A stretch of DNA of 64,000 bases from Stenotrophomonas indicatrix. Lineage in GTDB: Bacteria; Pseudomonadota; Gammaproteobacteria; Xanthomonadales; Xanthomonadaceae. Location: contig NZ_PEJS01000001.1 in the NCBI RefSeq assembly GCF_002750975.1, forward strand, positions 2,604,001 through 2,668,000, written 5' to 3'. The position numbers were made by a program, and so were the translations under genes. The notes under the pieces were generated by a model, which was not told the DNA's origin, ran no database searches, and was given only the letters and a program-made list of their open reading frames with translations. Shown in pieces: positions 36,437 to 46,437 of this stretch (the first letter of the stretch is position 1; each line of letters opens with the position of its first letter).

Positions 36437-37141
36437 TCAGCCGCGCGCGGCCCACCACACGCGCAGCAACGTGCGCACGGGCGTGGCTTCAATCGGTTTG
36501 CCGGCGGCCTGCGCCGCCAGACGTGCACGCGCCAGGCTCGACCACACCCGGCGTGCACGTGGACCGGGCACGCGGGTGCCCCACCCTTTCAGCAACTGCT
36601 GCGCCCAACGCTGTGCAGCGTTGCCGGCATCTTCGTCCAGCAGGCTGCGCGGAACCCCGGCCACGCCAGCGTCCTGCAGGCGCTGGGCCAGGGTCTGCAG
36701 CAGCACGGCATGGCCAGCCCCCTTGCGCGGCTTGTCGGCAAACACCACGGCCTCGACCGCAGCCACCGCGTCGGCATAGTTGCCCAGTGCGCGTTCGGCA
36801 CCGGCAGCGTCCAGCGCTACGGTGCGCGCCTCGACCAGATCCGGCAGCGCCTCGGCCAGCTGCACCCACGGTGCCCGCACCGGCTCCAGCACGCGTCCCA
36901 GCGGATGCCGCGAACGCTGCGCGGCCCAGCTGCGCAGTTCCTCGCCCCACCACGCCAGCTTGGCGTCCGCCGGCAGCGGGTCGCCAGCGGTGTTGAGCAT
37001 GTCGTCGAATTCCTGCAGCAGCGCGAACCACGCCAGCGCCACATGGCGCTGCGATTCGGCCACGAACGGCTCGGCCACCGACCATTCCGGCCAACGGCTG
37101 CGCCACTTGTCGAGGAAACTATCCAGCGCTGTACTGCTCAC
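36437..37141 (-). CDS. Squalene/phytoene synthase-like protein
   Basis: 234 residues from GTG 37141 (AAGGAA upstream). Mostly helical, with FALLQEFDDMLNTAGDPLP, AWWGEELRSW and LPDLVEARTVALDA placed as in the squalene/phytoene synthase family. Only one Asp-rich motif is visible, so activity is doubtful. Located 11 bp downstream of the HAD phosphatase gene. Confidence 0.6.
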   Translation of the reverse strand: MSSTALDSFLDKWRSRWPEWSVAEPFVAESQRHVALAWFALLQEFDDMLNTAGDPLPADAKLAWWGEELRSWAAQRSRHPLGRVLEPVRAPWVQLAEALPDLVEARTVALDAAGAERALGNYADAVAAVEAVVFADKPRKGAGHAVLLQTLAQRLQDAGVAGVPRSLLDEDAGNAAQRWAQQLLKGWGTRVPGPRARRVWSSLARARLAAQAAGKPIEATPVRTLLRVWWAARG

Positions 37142-37152
37142 TACGTTGTTCC

Positions 37153-37848
37153 TTACGGCTGGGCCGGGGTCGCCGGCCGGCTCGGCCAGAGACTGGCCAG
37201 TTGCAGAAGTCCGGCATTCTCGACCAGCACATCGGCCTGCCAGGCCAACGGGTCATCGCTGTGCAGGCGGTAGCCCCACAGCGCCGCCACCGACGGCATG
37301 CCGGCAGCACGCGCGGCGATGATGTCGCGCTCATCGTCGCCGACGTACACGCAGTCTTCCGCTGCGATGCCGATCAGCTGCGCGGCGTGCAGCAGCGGCA
37401 ACGGATGCGGCTTGCGTTCGGCCAGGGTGTCACCCCCGACCAGCACGGCGCAGCGCTGCTGCCAGCCGTACTGCGGCACGATCAGCCGCGCCAGGTATTC
37501 GGGCTTGTTGGTGACGATGCCCCACACGGTGCCGGCTTCGTCCAGCGCACCGAGCATGCCGGCGACGCCGTCGAACAGCACGGCATGCTGGCCGATCGAG
37601 GCTTCGTAGCGCTGCAGGAACTCGGGAATCAGTGCATCGCGCTCGGCTGCTTCCAGCTCTGGAAACGCGGCCGACACCATCGCCCGTGAACCCTTGGACA
37701 CCACTGGCCGCAACTGCGCAGGATCGATCGGTGCGCGACCGCGCTCGGCCAGCATCGCATCAAGGGTGGCGACGAAATCCGGGGCGCTGTCCAGCAGCGT
37801 ACCGTCCAGGTCGAACAGCACCGCACGCGGGAACACGGCGGTGGTCAC
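37153..37848 (-). CDS. gph: HAD phosphatase: phosphoglycolate phosphatase or MurNAc-6-phosphate phosphatase (MupP)
   Basis: 231 residues from GTG 37848, overlapping the ubiG stop (GTGA). HAD motifs: [28 protein letters not shown] and [15 protein letters not shown]. Most annotation would say Gph. The order mtaD-ubiG-HAD is the one in which Pseudomonas carries mupP, the cell-wall recycling phosphatase, so MupP is at least as likely. Confidence 0.8.
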   Translation of the reverse strand: MTTAVFPRAVLFDLDGTLLDSAPDFVATLDAMLAERGRAPIDPAQLRPVVSKGSRAMVSAAFPELEAAERDALIPEFLQRYEASIGQHAVLFDGVAGMLGALDEAGTVWGIVTNKPEYLARLIVPQYGWQQRCAVLVGGDTLAERKPHPLPLLHAAQLIGIAAEDCVYVGDDERDIIAARAAGMPSVAALWGYRLHSDDPLAWQADVLVENAGLLQLASLWPSRPATPAQP

Positions 37849-38561
37849 GGCGCCTTGACCGCGTGGGCCAGGTAGTTGATGTCGGTGCGGCTGCTCAGGC
37901 GGGCGCGGTTGCGCCACGGCTCATAGGCCATGCCGCTGACATCGGCCAGCTGCAGGTCGGCCTCGCGCAGCCAACGCGCCAGCTCGGCCGGCTTGATGAA
38001 TTCCTGGTAGTGGTGGGTGCCCTTGGGCAGCAGCCGTGCCACGTACTCGGCACCGACGATGGCCACGGCGAATGCGGCTGCGGTGCGGTTGATGGTGGAC
38101 AGGAACAGATGGCCACCCGGCTTCAGCAGGCGCTTGCAGGCCTCGATGATCGCGCCCGGATCGGGCACGTGCTCGAGCATTTCCATGCAGGTCACCACAT
38201 CGAAGCTGCCCGGTTGTTCGGCGGCCAGGTCCTCGGCGGCCTGCACCCGGTAGTCGACGCTGACGCCGCTTTCCAGGGCATGCAGGCGCGCAACCTTGAC
38301 CAGCTCCGGCGCCAGGTCGATGGCGGTCACTTCGGCACCGGCCTGGGCCAGCGCTTCACTCAGCAGCCCGCCACCGCAACCGATGTCGAGCACGCGCGCA
38401 CCTCGCAGCGGCGCGCGGTCGGCCACGTACTGCAGGCGCACCGGATTCAGTGCGTGCAGCGGCTTCTGCGGGCCGTCGGCGTCCCACCAGCGGTTGGCCA
38501 GCGCAGCGAACTTGTCCAGCTCGGCCTGATCGAAATTGGAAGAAGCGTGGGGGGCAGTCAT
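37845..38561 (-). CDS. ubiG: Ubiquinone biosynthesis O-methyltransferase UbiG
   Basis: 238 residues from ATG 38561. [18 protein letters not shown] and the SAM motif [16 protein letters not shown], then [15 protein letters not shown] and FLSTINRT are characteristic. It performs both O-methylations in ubiquinone synthesis. It lies in a minus-strand run after the mtaD-like gene. Confidence 0.93.
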   Translation of the reverse strand: MTAPHASSNFDQAELDKFAALANRWWDADGPQKPLHALNPVRLQYVADRAPLRGARVLDIGCGGGLLSEALAQAGAEVTAIDLAPELVKVARLHALESGVSVDYRVQAAEDLAAEQPGSFDVVTCMEMLEHVPDPGAIIEACKRLLKPGGHLFLSTINRTAAAFAVAIVGAEYVARLLPKGTHHYQEFIKPAELARWLREADLQLADVSGMAYEPWRNRARLSSRTDINYLAHAVKAP

Positions 38562-38587
38562 GACGGTTGTCCTTGCGGCGCCTGCAC

Positions 38588-39931
38588 TCAGGCGCGGATA
38601 TGACGGATGCGCTCGCGCCACTGGCGCGCGTTGGCGATGATGCCCGGCAGGTCCATGCCGACCAGCTCGCGCTGCACCAGCTTGGGCTTGCCGGCGATCC
38701 AGACGTCGCTGACCTGCTGGCGGCCGGTGGCGTACACCAGCTGCGACAGCACGTTGTGCAGCGGCTGGGTTTCCAGCGCGGACAGATCAACGCAGACCAG
38801 GTCGGCCTGCTTGCCGACCTCGATCGAGCCGATGCGCTCGCCGAAGCCCAGGGCGCGGGCGCCGCCGAGGGTGGAGGCGCGCAACGTGGTCGCCGCGTCC
38901 AGCGCGGTGGCATCGTCGGCCACTGCCTTGGCCAGGATCGCCGCCGTGCGGTTCTCGCTGAACATGTCCAGGTCGTTGTTGCTGGCGCAGCCGTCGGTGC
39001 CGATGGCCAGGTTCACGCCGGCGCGCTGCAGGGCGCAGGCCGGGCAGAAACCAGAGGCCAGCTTCAGGTTCGATTCCGGGCAATGCACCACGCTGACGCC
39101 GCGCTCGGCGCACAGGTGGATCTCGGCCTCGGTCAGCTGGGTCATGTGCACCGCGATCAGGCGGTCGTTGACCAGGCCGAGGCGATCCAGCCGCGCCAGC
39201 GGACGCTGGCCGTGCAGCTTGATCGAATCGGTGATTTCCTGCGCGGTTTCATGGGTATGCAGATGCACCTGCATGTCCAGCTGGTCGGACAGCATCCGCA
39301 CCCGCTCGAAATTGGCATCGTTGACCGTGTACGGCGCATGCGGCGCGAATGCGGTGCCGATCAGCGGGTCGGTGCGCCACTGGTCATGCAGTTCACCGGC
39401 CTTGGCGAAGTACTCGTCGTCGGTCTTGGCCCAGGCGGTGGGGAAATCGATGATGACCGCGCCGACCAGCGCGCGGAAACCGTGCTTCTTGTAGACGGCG
39501 GCCTGCACGTCACCGAAGAAATAGTTCTCGTTGGCGCAGGTGGTGCCGCCACGCAGCATCTCGGCGATGGCAAGGGTGGTGCCGTCGGCCACGAATTCGG
39601 GACCGATCACCGCCGCTTCCACCGGCCAGATGTGCTGCTGCAGCCAGGTCATCAGCGGCAGGTCGTCGGCGACGCCGCGCAGCAGGGTCATCGGGTTGTG
39701 CGTATGCGCGTTGACCAGGCCCGGCATCAGCGCCGCCTCTGGGCGGCTGACAACCTGGGTGGCGCGGAACCGCGCACGCGCTTCGGCGCGCGGCAGGATG
39801 GCCACGATCTCGCTGCCACGGATGGCCACGGCATGGTCTTCCAGCACCACCGCATGCGGCTCGATCGGAACGACATAACCGGCTTCGATGAGCAGGTCGC
39901 AGGCTTCGGGGAGGTGCGGGCTATCGCTCAT
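38588..39931 (-). CDS. mtaD: Amidohydrolase, probably methylthioadenosine/S-adenosylhomocysteine deaminase
   Basis: 447 residues of the TRZ/ATZ family: [13 protein letters not shown] (metal His pair), [35 protein letters not shown] and [14 protein letters not shown]. Deaminases of 5'-methylthioadenosine and related nucleosides look like this, and the same gene lies beside ubiG in Pseudomonas aeruginosa. Substrate choice is inferred from family and synteny. Confidence 0.8.
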   Translation of the reverse strand: MSDSPHLPEACDLLIEAGYVVPIEPHAVVLEDHAVAIRGSEIVAILPRAEARARFRATQVVSRPEAALMPGLVNAHTHNPMTLLRGVADDLPLMTWLQQHIWPVEAAVIGPEFVADGTTLAIAEMLRGGTTCANENYFFGDVQAAVYKKHGFRALVGAVIIDFPTAWAKTDDEYFAKAGELHDQWRTDPLIGTAFAPHAPYTVNDANFERVRMLSDQLDMQVHLHTHETAQEITDSIKLHGQRPLARLDRLGLVNDRLIAVHMTQLTEAEIHLCAERGVSVVHCPESNLKLASGFCPACALQRAGVNLAIGTDGCASNNDLDMFSENRTAAILAKAVADDATALDAATTLRASTLGGARALGFGERIGSIEVGKQADLVCVDLSALETQPLHNVLSQLVYATGRQQVSDVWIAGKPKLVQRELVGMDLPGIIANARQWRERIRHIRA

Positions 39932-40029
39932 GCGGGCTCACTGGCTGGGGGGCGGCGAGATGCTGCTGGGGGACACGCCCCTGAGTCAGGGGCTGCCGCG
40001 AAGCGGCGGGGTCTGGAGACTCGTAAAGC

Positions 40030-40067
40030 GGCGCCCATGATCTGCCGAAGCAGATCATGGGAGCGCC
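40030..40067. other. Long hairpin between efp and mtaD
   Basis: GGCGC plus CCATGATCTGC pairs with GCAGATCATGG plus GCGCC (one extra GA), loop CGAA. No T-run follows on either strand. It may be a transcript end or processing signal for efp. Confidence 0.5.
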
Positions 40068-40090
40068 AGCGCGAATGCGCCGGCGCCTAC

Positions 40091-40135
40091 CCGGCCAGCG
40101 GCCGGCACTACCGTAATCCGGCTGCGCCGGATTAC
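40091..40135. repeat. SMAG-like unit plus palindrome carrying the efp stop codon
   Basis: 40091-40112 is a CCGGCCAGCGGCCGG-type unit ending in CTACC. Directly next to it, 40113-40135 is the palindrome GTAATCCGGC-TGC-GCCGGATTAC. The efp stop codon (TAA, 40134-40132) is part of the second palindrome. Confidence 0.75.
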
Positions 40136-40698
40136 TTGACGCGCGAGGAGTACTCGCCCGAACGGGTGTCGACCTTGATGATTTCATCCTGGTTGACGAA
40201 CAGCGGCACGCGCACCACGGCGCCGGTTTCCAGGGTGGCCGGCTTGCCGCCGCCGCCCGAGGTGTCACCGCGGACGCCCGGATCGGTCTCGGTGATCTTC
40301 AGTTCAACGAAATTCGGCGGCTGCACGAAGATCGGCGAACCGTTGAACAGGGTCACGATGCAGGACTCCTCGCCCTTCAGCCACTTCTCGGCGCCGCCCA
40401 TGCCGGCCTTGTCGGCCTGCACCTGCTCGAAGGTCTCCGGGTCCATGAAATGCCAGTACTCGCCGTCGCTGTACATGTAGTCCATGTTGGTATCGACCAC
40501 ATCGGCCACTTCCACGTCGTCGGTCGCCTTCATGGTCATTTCGACCGTGCGGCCCGACTTGATGAAGCGATAGCGCACGCGGGTGAAGGCCTGGCCCTTG
40601 CCCGGCTTGATGAACTCGGTCTCGGAGATGACGGCCGGTTCATTGTTGACCAGGATCTTCATCCCGTTCTTGACATCGTTCATGCCCGCAGTGGCCAT
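40132..40698 (-). CDS. efp: Elongation factor P
   Basis: 188 residues from ATG 40698. The KOW-like domain I carries the modification loop IKPGKGQAF with Lys34; domains II and III follow. It relieves ribosome stalling at polyproline. The divergent neighbour is epmB, whose product makes the beta-lysine attached to Lys34, so substrate and modifying enzyme are adjacent. Confidence 0.95.
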   Translation of the reverse strand: MATAGMNDVKNGMKILVNNEPAVISETEFIKPGKGQAFTRVRYRFIKSGRTVEMTMKATDDVEVADVVDTNMDYMYSDGEYWHFMDPETFEQVQADKAGMGGAEKWLKGEESCIVTLFNGSPIFVQPPNFVELKITETDPGVRGDTSGGGGKPATLETGAVVRVPLFVNQDEIIKVDTRSGEYSSRVK

Positions 40699-40795
40699 GC
40701 TCAAGCTCCTCAAATGGCGAAACCGCCGCGCGTGCGGCGAGCCGGATAGAATGGAAAGCCCACCGGAACCCCGGCGGGCAACTGTTTATGTGTCC

Positions 40796-41836
40796 ATGAT
40801 AACCGCAGGCCCCCTCTCCATGCAGCTTTCCGCCTTCCCCCGGACCCAGTCGCCAAGCGCGCCCGCGCGCTGGCAGCAGCTGTGGCGGCAGGCCCTGCGC
40901 GACCCGCAGACGCTGCTGGCCCGGCTGGATCTGGATGCCGCGGCGCTGGGCGTATCGGAGGCGGCCATCGCCCAGTTCGCGCTGCGCGTGCCGGAGGGTT
41001 TCGTCGCCCGCATGCGCCGTGGCGACGCCCACGATCCGCTGCTGCGGCAGGTGTTGCCGATCGACGCCGAGATGCGCCCGGCGCCCGGGTTCAGCTTTGA
41101 CGCGGTGGGCGACGGCGCGGCCAGAAAGGCCACCGGGGTCATCCAGAAATACCGTGGCCGGGCCCTGCTGGTGGCCACCGGCAGCTGTGCCATCAACTGC
41201 CGCTACTGCTTCCGCCGGCATTTCGACTATGGCGCCGAGAACGCCGCCAAGGGGGGCTGGCAGGAGGCCGTGGAGGCCATCGCCGCAGACCCGGACATCG
41301 ATGAGGTGATCCTGTCCGGCGGCGACCCGCTGTCGCTGGCTACGCACAAGCTGGCCGAGCTGACCGATGCGCTGCGCCAGATCCCGCACATCCGCCGGTT
41401 GCGCATCCACACGCGCCTGCCGATCGTGCTGCCCGAGCGCGTGGACGAGGAACTGCTGGCCTGGCTGGGCAGCCTGCCGTGGCCACTGGCGATCGTGGTC
41501 CATGCCAACCACGCCAATGAATTCGACGCCAGCGTCGACATGGCGATGGCCCGCCTGCGTGGTATCGGCGCCCAGCTGCTGAACCAGGCGGTGCTGCTGC
41601 GCGGGGTCAACGACAGCGTGCAGGCCCTGCAGGACCTGAGCGAACGCAGCTTCGCCGCCGGCGTGCTGCCGTATTACCTGCACCAGTTGGATCGCGTCGA
41701 GGGCGTGGCCCACTTCGAAGTGGACGACATCCAGGCCAAGGCCCTGATTGCCGGCCTCACTGCCCGGCTGTCCGGCTACCTGGTGCCCAAGCTGGTCCGC
41801 GAACTGCCCGGCGACCCGAGCAAGCGCCCGCTGTAG
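40796..41836 (+). CDS. epmB: EF-P beta-lysylation protein EpmB (lysine 2,3-aminomutase family)
   Basis: 346 residues from ATG 40796 (GTG 40790 and ATG 40820 are in frame). Radical SAM cysteines in CAINCRYCF; SGGDPLSLATHKL, HTRLPIVLPERV and LNQAVLLRGVND match KamA/EpmB. It converts lysine to beta-lysine for EF-P. Divergent from efp. The gene ends only 4 bp from the convergent GGDEF-EAL stop, the one tail-to-tail pair here without a repeat. Confidence 0.92.
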   Translation: MITAGPLSMQLSAFPRTQSPSAPARWQQLWRQALRDPQTLLARLDLDAAALGVSEAAIAQFALRVPEGFVARMRRGDAHDPLLRQVLPIDAEMRPAPGFSFDAVGDGAARKATGVIQKYRGRALLVATGSCAINCRYCFRRHFDYGAENAAKGGWQEAVEAIAADPDIDEVILSGGDPLSLATHKLAELTDALRQIPHIRRLRIHTRLPIVLPERVDEELLAWLGSLPWPLAIVVHANHANEFDASVDMAMARLRGIGAQLLNQAVLLRGVNDSVQALQDLSERSFAAGVLPYYLHQLDRVEGVAHFEVDDIQAKALIAGLTARLSGYLVPKLVRELPGDPSKRPL

Positions 41837-41840
41837 CGCC

Positions 41841-43967
41841 TCACGCGCCCGATTCGATCATCCGCACCACTTCGGTGGCGGTGACCGGGTGGCTCAGCCG
41901 GTAGCCTTGACCCAGGTCGCAGCCACGCTGGGCCAGCAGCTCGAACTGGGCCTCCTGTTCGATACCCTCGGCCACCACCGTGATGCCCAGTGCGTGGGCC
42001 ATGGCGATGATCGCCGTGGTCAGGGCCAGGTCGTCCGGGTCGCGCTGCATGTCGGCGACGAAGCTTTTGTCGATCTTGACGCCGTCCACCGGCACCTGCC
42101 GCAGGTGGCTGAGACCGGAGAAACCGGTGCCGAAGTCGTCCAGCCACACCTTCACCCCGGCCCGGTGCAGGCGGTCCAACAGCTGCGCGGCCAGCATCTC
42201 ATCGCCGATCACCGCCGTCTCGGTCAGCTCCAGGTGCAGGCGCGAGGCCGGCAGGCCCGACTCCTGCAGGCACTGCGCAACCAACGCCGGCAGCTCCCCG
42301 CCGCGCAACTGCCGTGGCGACACATTGACCGAGACGAACAACTCGTCACCGGCCACGCCCCGCGGCCACTGCACCGCTTCCATGCAGGCAGCACGCAGCA
42401 CCTTCGGACCGATGATCTCGATCAGGCCACTCTGCTCGGCCACCTCGATGAACACCGATGGCGGAATCGTGCCCAGCGTCGGGTGCTGCCAGCGCAGCAG
42501 CACTTCGACACCGACCATGCGGCGGTCACGCATGCGGAAGATCGGCTGGTAGGCCAGCCGCAGCTCGCCGCGCTCCCAGGCGCCACGCAGCTCCTGTTCC
42601 ATGTGCACGCGCCGCTCGACCGCGTGATCCATGGCCCGGCTGTAATAGCGATAGCAGTTCTTGCCGGCCATCTTTGCCTGGTACATCGCGATGTCGCCGT
42701 TCTTCAGCAGCGTCGTCGCATCTGCGGCATCGTCGGGGAACAGGGTCACGCCGATCGAGGTGCCCAGGAACAGTTCCCTTCCCTGCACCACCAGCGGTTT
42801 GCCCAGCTCGCGCACCAGCACTTCGGCCAGCAACCGCGCATTGGCCGCAACATCGCCATCACCAACGAGGATCACGAATTCGTCGCCGCCGAACCGCGCC
42901 AGCACGGCATCGTCACCGCCGGCCTCGGTCACTGCGCGGCCGATGCGCTGGGCGAACTGCAGCAACGCCTCGTCGCCGGCCTCATGGCCCAGCGTGTCAT
43001 TGACCCGCTTGAAATCATCGATATCGGCAAACAGCAGACCCAACCGGTGATTGGACGCACGTGCGGCCATCAATCGATGGTCCAGCGCCTCGCGGAACGC
43101 CAGGCGGTTGGTGAGCCCGGTCAAGGCGTCGGTGTAGGCCATGCGCCGCACTTCGCGATCGTGGCGGGCGATCGCATCACGCATGCGGGCAAAGCCGCGC
43201 ACCAGTTCTCCGACTTCGTCGTCGCGGGTGTTTTCGCGCAGCGGCGCCTGGTAGTCGCCCGCTTCGATGCGCCGGGCGGCCGCGGCCAGCTCGCGGATCG
43301 GCGCCACCAGCGTGCGCTGTACGTACAGGATCACCACCACGCCGATCACCACCAGCAGGCCAAGCATCAGCAGCAGCCAGCCCAGATGCCGGCTTCCCAT
43401 CTGCTGCAGCCGCTCACCGAGTGTCGCGTTGGCCGCCTGCTCACGCTGCAGCACTTCATCCAGTGCCATGCCGACGCGGACACCACCGATGCGCTGTTTG
43501 CCCATCCTGATCGGCATCGCGTTGTCGAGCACCGTGGGCGACTGCTGCACCACCAGCGACTGCGCGGCAACCGCCCCGGCCGCCAACGGATCGGTCATCG
43601 GCCGCCCGGATCCGGGCACTCCGGCCGAGCCGTCGTGGACCAGCCGCCCGCGGTCGTCGAACACCAGTACGTAGCGCACCACCGGCTGCCGCGAAATGCT
43701 GCGCACCAGCGCCCCGACCTGGTCCAGGTCGTTGTTGTGGAGCGGACCGGCAAGCGCATCGGACAGCTCGCGCACCATGGCCTCGCCACGGCTGCGCACG
43801 CTGCGGTCGAACAGTTCGTGGATGACGCCGTTGCTGAGCGACCTCACCTCGCCCTGCATCGCCGCCTGCCGCCCCAGCAGCACGGCCAGGATCGCCACCA
43901 CCACCAGCATCGCCCCGCCCATCGCAAGCAGGAATCGGGCCTGCATCCCCGAGCCGAGCAACTTCAT
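41841..43967 (-). CDS. Membrane GGDEF-EAL cyclic di-GMP protein
   Basis: 708 residues. TM1 at ~15-33, a periplasmic sensor region to ~195, TM2 at ~196-220, HAMP ~215-270, GGDEF domain ~280-445 with intact RFGGDEFVIL, EAL domain ~460-705. The EAL signature reads EVLLRW; the metal-site segments DDFGTGFSGLSHLR and VKIDKSFV are kept. Either or both activities may be real. Its ATG overlaps the stop of the upstream frameshifted secreted-protein gene. It could influence the cyclic di-GMP pool that controls PgaCD. Confidence 0.9.
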   Translation of the reverse strand: MKLLGSGMQARFLLAMGGAMLVVVAILAVLLGRQAAMQGEVRSLSNGVIHELFDRSVRSRGEAMVRELSDALAGPLHNNDLDQVGALVRSISRQPVVRYVLVFDDRGRLVHDGSAGVPGSGRPMTDPLAAGAVAAQSLVVQQSPTVLDNAMPIRMGKQRIGGVRVGMALDEVLQREQAANATLGERLQQMGSRHLGWLLLMLGLLVVIGVVVILYVQRTLVAPIRELAAAARRIEAGDYQAPLRENTRDDEVGELVRGFARMRDAIARHDREVRRMAYTDALTGLTNRLAFREALDHRLMAARASNHRLGLLFADIDDFKRVNDTLGHEAGDEALLQFAQRIGRAVTEAGGDDAVLARFGGDEFVILVGDGDVAANARLLAEVLVRELGKPLVVQGRELFLGTSIGVTLFPDDAADATTLLKNGDIAMYQAKMAGKNCYRYYSRAMDHAVERRVHMEQELRGAWERGELRLAYQPIFRMRDRRMVGVEVLLRWQHPTLGTIPPSVFIEVAEQSGLIEIIGPKVLRAACMEAVQWPRGVAGDELFVSVNVSPRQLRGGELPALVAQCLQESGLPASRLHLELTETAVIGDEMLAAQLLDRLHRAGVKVWLDDFGTGFSGLSHLRQVPVDGVKIDKSFVADMQRDPDDLALTTAIIAMAHALGITVVAEGIEQEAQFELLAQRGCDLGQGYRLSHPVTATEVVRMIESGA

Positions 43968-44334
43968 TCCACTTCCATCCGCACGCGCGTCGACCCTTGT
44001 TTCAAATCATCCCGCCACGGCTGCGCATGCGCATCGACGCGGCGGAAACCGGCAGCCCCCAACAACCCCTGCAACGCACCCTGCACCCGCCGAAGACAGA
44101 CGACACCCGACAACCCGGCGGACGCCCGGCCTGATACCCCCGGCGCCGGTCCGGCACCCTGCCGGTCCACACTGCAAAGCGCATGATCCTGCGTCATCGC
44201 GAGTTGCCCCTCATCGCTGCCCAACGCCCCTTCTGTGAACCGGGCGCAGCATGCGCCGTCCCGGCCAGCAGGGCCAAGGCCAGGCGCAGCAGTTCCCCCT
44301 GCATTGCCCTACGCAGACCCGACACAAGCATCAT
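43964..44334 (-). pseudogene. Secreted small protein gene with an apparent frameshift, coupled to the GGDEF-EAL gene
   Basis: From ATG 44334 (G-run upstream) a frame reads a signal peptide ([17 protein letters not shown]) and stops at 44194. The next frame continues to 43964, where its TGA overlaps the ATG of the GGDEF-EAL gene. Adding one G to the G4 run at 44227-44230 joins both into one ~120-residue protein through [20 protein letters not shown], ending CLRRVQGALQGLL and STRVRMEVE. It could be a mutation, a sequencing error or programmed frameshifting. No family recognised; a periplasmic partner of the sensor is one guess. Confidence 0.45.
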
Positions 44335-44380
44335 CCCCCCGGGGTATCCGGACAGACTACCCGAAAAAATGAGACCGTCG

Positions 44381-45151
44381 TCAGCTGTCCTTGCCGTTCT
44401 TCTGCGCCAGCCGCGCCATGCGCTGGGTATCGGCCAGGATGCCGCGCAGCAGGCGCACTTCCTGCTCGCTGGGCTCGCTGCGCAGGAACAGGCGGCGCAG
44501 CTTGCGCATCGCCGACTCGGGCGCGCGTCCCTTGTGGAAATCGATCTCGTCCAGAGTCTCGCCAAGTTGGGCGAAGAAGCTCTCCATCTGATCGTGGCTG
44601 GCAACCTGCTCGCGGTTGTCCGGCTCTGTCGCAGCCACCGGCTGTGCGCCCAGCAGCTGCATGCGCACCTCATAGGCCAGCACCTGCACTGCGGCGGCCA
44701 GGTTGAGCGAGCTGAACTCCGGGTCGGACGGAATGTGCACGGCGGCATGGCACAGCTGCAGCTCCTCGTTGGTCAGGCCGGTACGCTCGCGACCGAACAC
44801 CAGCGCCACCTCGGCACCCTCGCTGGCCTTGGCCACTGCGCGGGCGGCGGCATCTGCCGGCAGGAACTCCTCCAGCTGGACCCGGCGCGCACGTGCGGTG
44901 CACCCCAGCACGAAGCGGCAGTCGGCCACGGCTTCGGCCAGCGTGGCCACCACCGGTGCGTCGCCGAGCACGTCCTCGGCACCGGCCGAGCGCCGGAAGG
45001 CCTCTTCATCAAGCGGCTTCTCCGGCGCCACCAGCACCAGGCGGGCCAGGCCCATGGTCTTCAGGGCACGGGCGGCGGCCCCCATGTTGCCGGGGTGTTG
45101 GGTACCGACAAGGACGAATCGGAGGCGGGTGGCGACAGGAAACTGGGACAT
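44381..45151 (-). CDS. trmJ: tRNA (cytidine/uridine-2'-O-)-methyltransferase TrmJ
   Basis: 256 residues from ATG 45151. SPOUT fold: [35 protein letters not shown] and [19 protein letters not shown]. It methylates position 32 of tRNAs. It is divergent from suhB, the same arrangement as in E. coli. Confidence 0.93.
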   Translation of the reverse strand: MSQFPVATRLRFVLVGTQHPGNMGAAARALKTMGLARLVLVAPEKPLDEEAFRRSAGAEDVLGDAPVVATLAEAVADCRFVLGCTARARRVQLEEFLPADAAARAVAKASEGAEVALVFGRERTGLTNEELQLCHAAVHIPSDPEFSSLNLAAAVQVLAYEVRMQLLGAQPVAATEPDNREQVASHDQMESFFAQLGETLDEIDFHKGRAPESAMRKLRRLFLRSEPSEQEVRLLRGILADTQRMARLAQKNGKDS

Positions 45152-45271
45152 GAACAGGGAAAATGTCGAGCTGGACGAAGACCAATGGTAAACTGTGCGG
45201 CCGGCCACTGCGCCGGACCCGCTCTTTTCCCCCGCCAGCCCTTCTCTTCTGCCCTTCCGGGAGCCCATGCC

Positions 45272-46099
45272 ATGCAGAAACCCGCCGTCACCGTCATGGT
45301 CAAGGCCGCCCGCCTCGCCGGCAACGTCCTCTTGCGCAACATCAACAAGCTCGAGGCACTGAATGTAGTCCAGAAGGGCCGCATGGACTACGCCAGCGAA
45401 GTCGATGCGGACGCGGAAAAGGTGATCGTCAAGGAACTCAAGCGCGCTTACCCCGAGTACGGCATCTTCGGTGAAGAAGGTGGCGTGCAGAGCGAGCGTC
45501 GCCACATGTGGGTCATCGACCCGCTGGACGGCACCAGCAACTACCTGCGCGGCGTGCCGCACTACTGCGTGTCGATCGCCCTGGTCGAGAACGGCGAGCC
45601 GACCGACGCGGTGATCTTCGACCCGCTGCGCAATGAACTGTTCACCGCCAGCCGTGGTGCCGGCGCCGTGCTCAACGACCGCCGCATCCGCGTGGCCGAC
45701 CGCAAGGATCTGGAAGGCACCATGATCCACACCGGTTTTGCCCCGCGCGAGCGTGCCCGCGCCAGTGCGCAGCTGAAGTCGCTGGACGCCCTGCTGGTGC
45801 ACGCCGAGGACATCCGCCGCTCGGGTTCGGCCGCGCTGGACCTGGCCTACGTCGCCTGTGGCCGCGCCGACGCCTACTTCGAGGCCGGCGTGAAGGCCTG
45901 GGACATCGCTGCCGGCGTGCTGCTGGTGCGCGAAGCCGGTGGCAAGGTCTGCGACTTCAAGGGCGCGACCCCGGCCCGCATGGACAACCGTGGCCCGGAC
46001 ACCCAGCAGATCGTGGCCGGCAACCTGAAGGTGGCCGAGTCGCTGCAGAAGGTGCTGGTCAACACCGGCTACGCTGCCGAGTTCGACGCGAAGTTCTGA
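45272..46099 (+). CDS. suhB: Inositol-1-monophosphatase SuhB
   Basis: 275 residues from ATG 45272. Metal-site motifs [16 protein letters not shown] and [15 protein letters not shown]. Besides phosphatase activity, SuhB in E. coli takes part in rRNA antitermination. A good terminator follows, then composite D. Confidence 0.94.
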   Translation: MQKPAVTVMVKAARLAGNVLLRNINKLEALNVVQKGRMDYASEVDADAEKVIVKELKRAYPEYGIFGEEGGVQSERRHMWVIDPLDGTSNYLRGVPHYCVSIALVENGEPTDAVIFDPLRNELFTASRGAGAVLNDRRIRVADRKDLEGTMIHTGFAPRERARASAQLKSLDALLVHAEDIRRSGSAALDLAYVACGRADAYFEAGVKAWDIAAGVLLVREAGGKVCDFKGATPARMDNRGPDTQQIVAGNLKVAESLQKVLVNTGYAAEFDAKF

Positions 46100-46125
46100 G
46101 TTCGCGCGTAAAGCGGTTCATGGAG

Positions 46126-46150
46126 ACGGCACCTGCGAAGGTGCCGTTTT
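46126..46150 (+). terminator. suhB terminator
   Basis: ACGGCACC...GGTGCCGT stem with a T-run, 26 bases after the stop codon. Confidence 0.85.
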
Positions 46151-46172
46151 CGTATCCGCAGTGATCGTGCTT

Positions 46173-46365
46173 GTCACTTTCTTTGCTCGTGCAAAGAAAG
46201 TAACCAAAGAAACACGCCGCCGGCCGCGAGCCGACGTGCTGCGCACGCCGGTGCCCTGCGCTCCTCGGTCCGCCGAGGGACGGTGCGGGAACTCGCTGCG
46301 CTCAGACACCCGCACCTCTTCGCCCTCGCCGGACCTGCGGTGCTCGGCTCGCTATAAGGCGGGCC
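46173..46365 (+). ncRNA. ~190-nt structured repeat, copy D1 (family 2)
   Basis: Same order as C1: CTTTCTTTGC hairpin, GTAACCAAAGAAA, a CGTGC-TGC-GCACG hairpin, then GGTGCGGG/CCCGCACC around AACTCGCTGCGCTCA. The stems differ from C1 in both arms, while loops and linkers are the same. Confidence 0.55.
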
Positions 46366-46437
46366 GAAAGATCAAGATCAACGGCAAGAGCATCCACGCA
46401 TGGCGTGGTACCGGGTGCAGCTGTGGCGTTTGATCTC

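Noticed and set aside
40030-40067. Hairpin after efp as a riboswitch or a twin-GGA copy
   Set aside because: It is a simple perfect hairpin with a CGAA loop, no GGA motif and no resemblance to a known riboswitch class.
44002-44184. Third frame at 44002-44184 as the true small gene
   Set aside because: Its product is dominated by Arg, Gly and Cys and lacks a signal peptide; the two frames joined at the G-run give a far more protein-like sequence.
46391-46411. A further twin-GGA element in composite D
   Set aside because: Only a SMAG-like stem is present; neither the 52-nt core nor GGA loops are found in 46100-46749.
46161-46433. Frame giving VTFFARAKKVTKETRR
   Set aside because: It is the family 2 repeat. 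The same peptide appears at each copy in either orientation, with unrelated ends.
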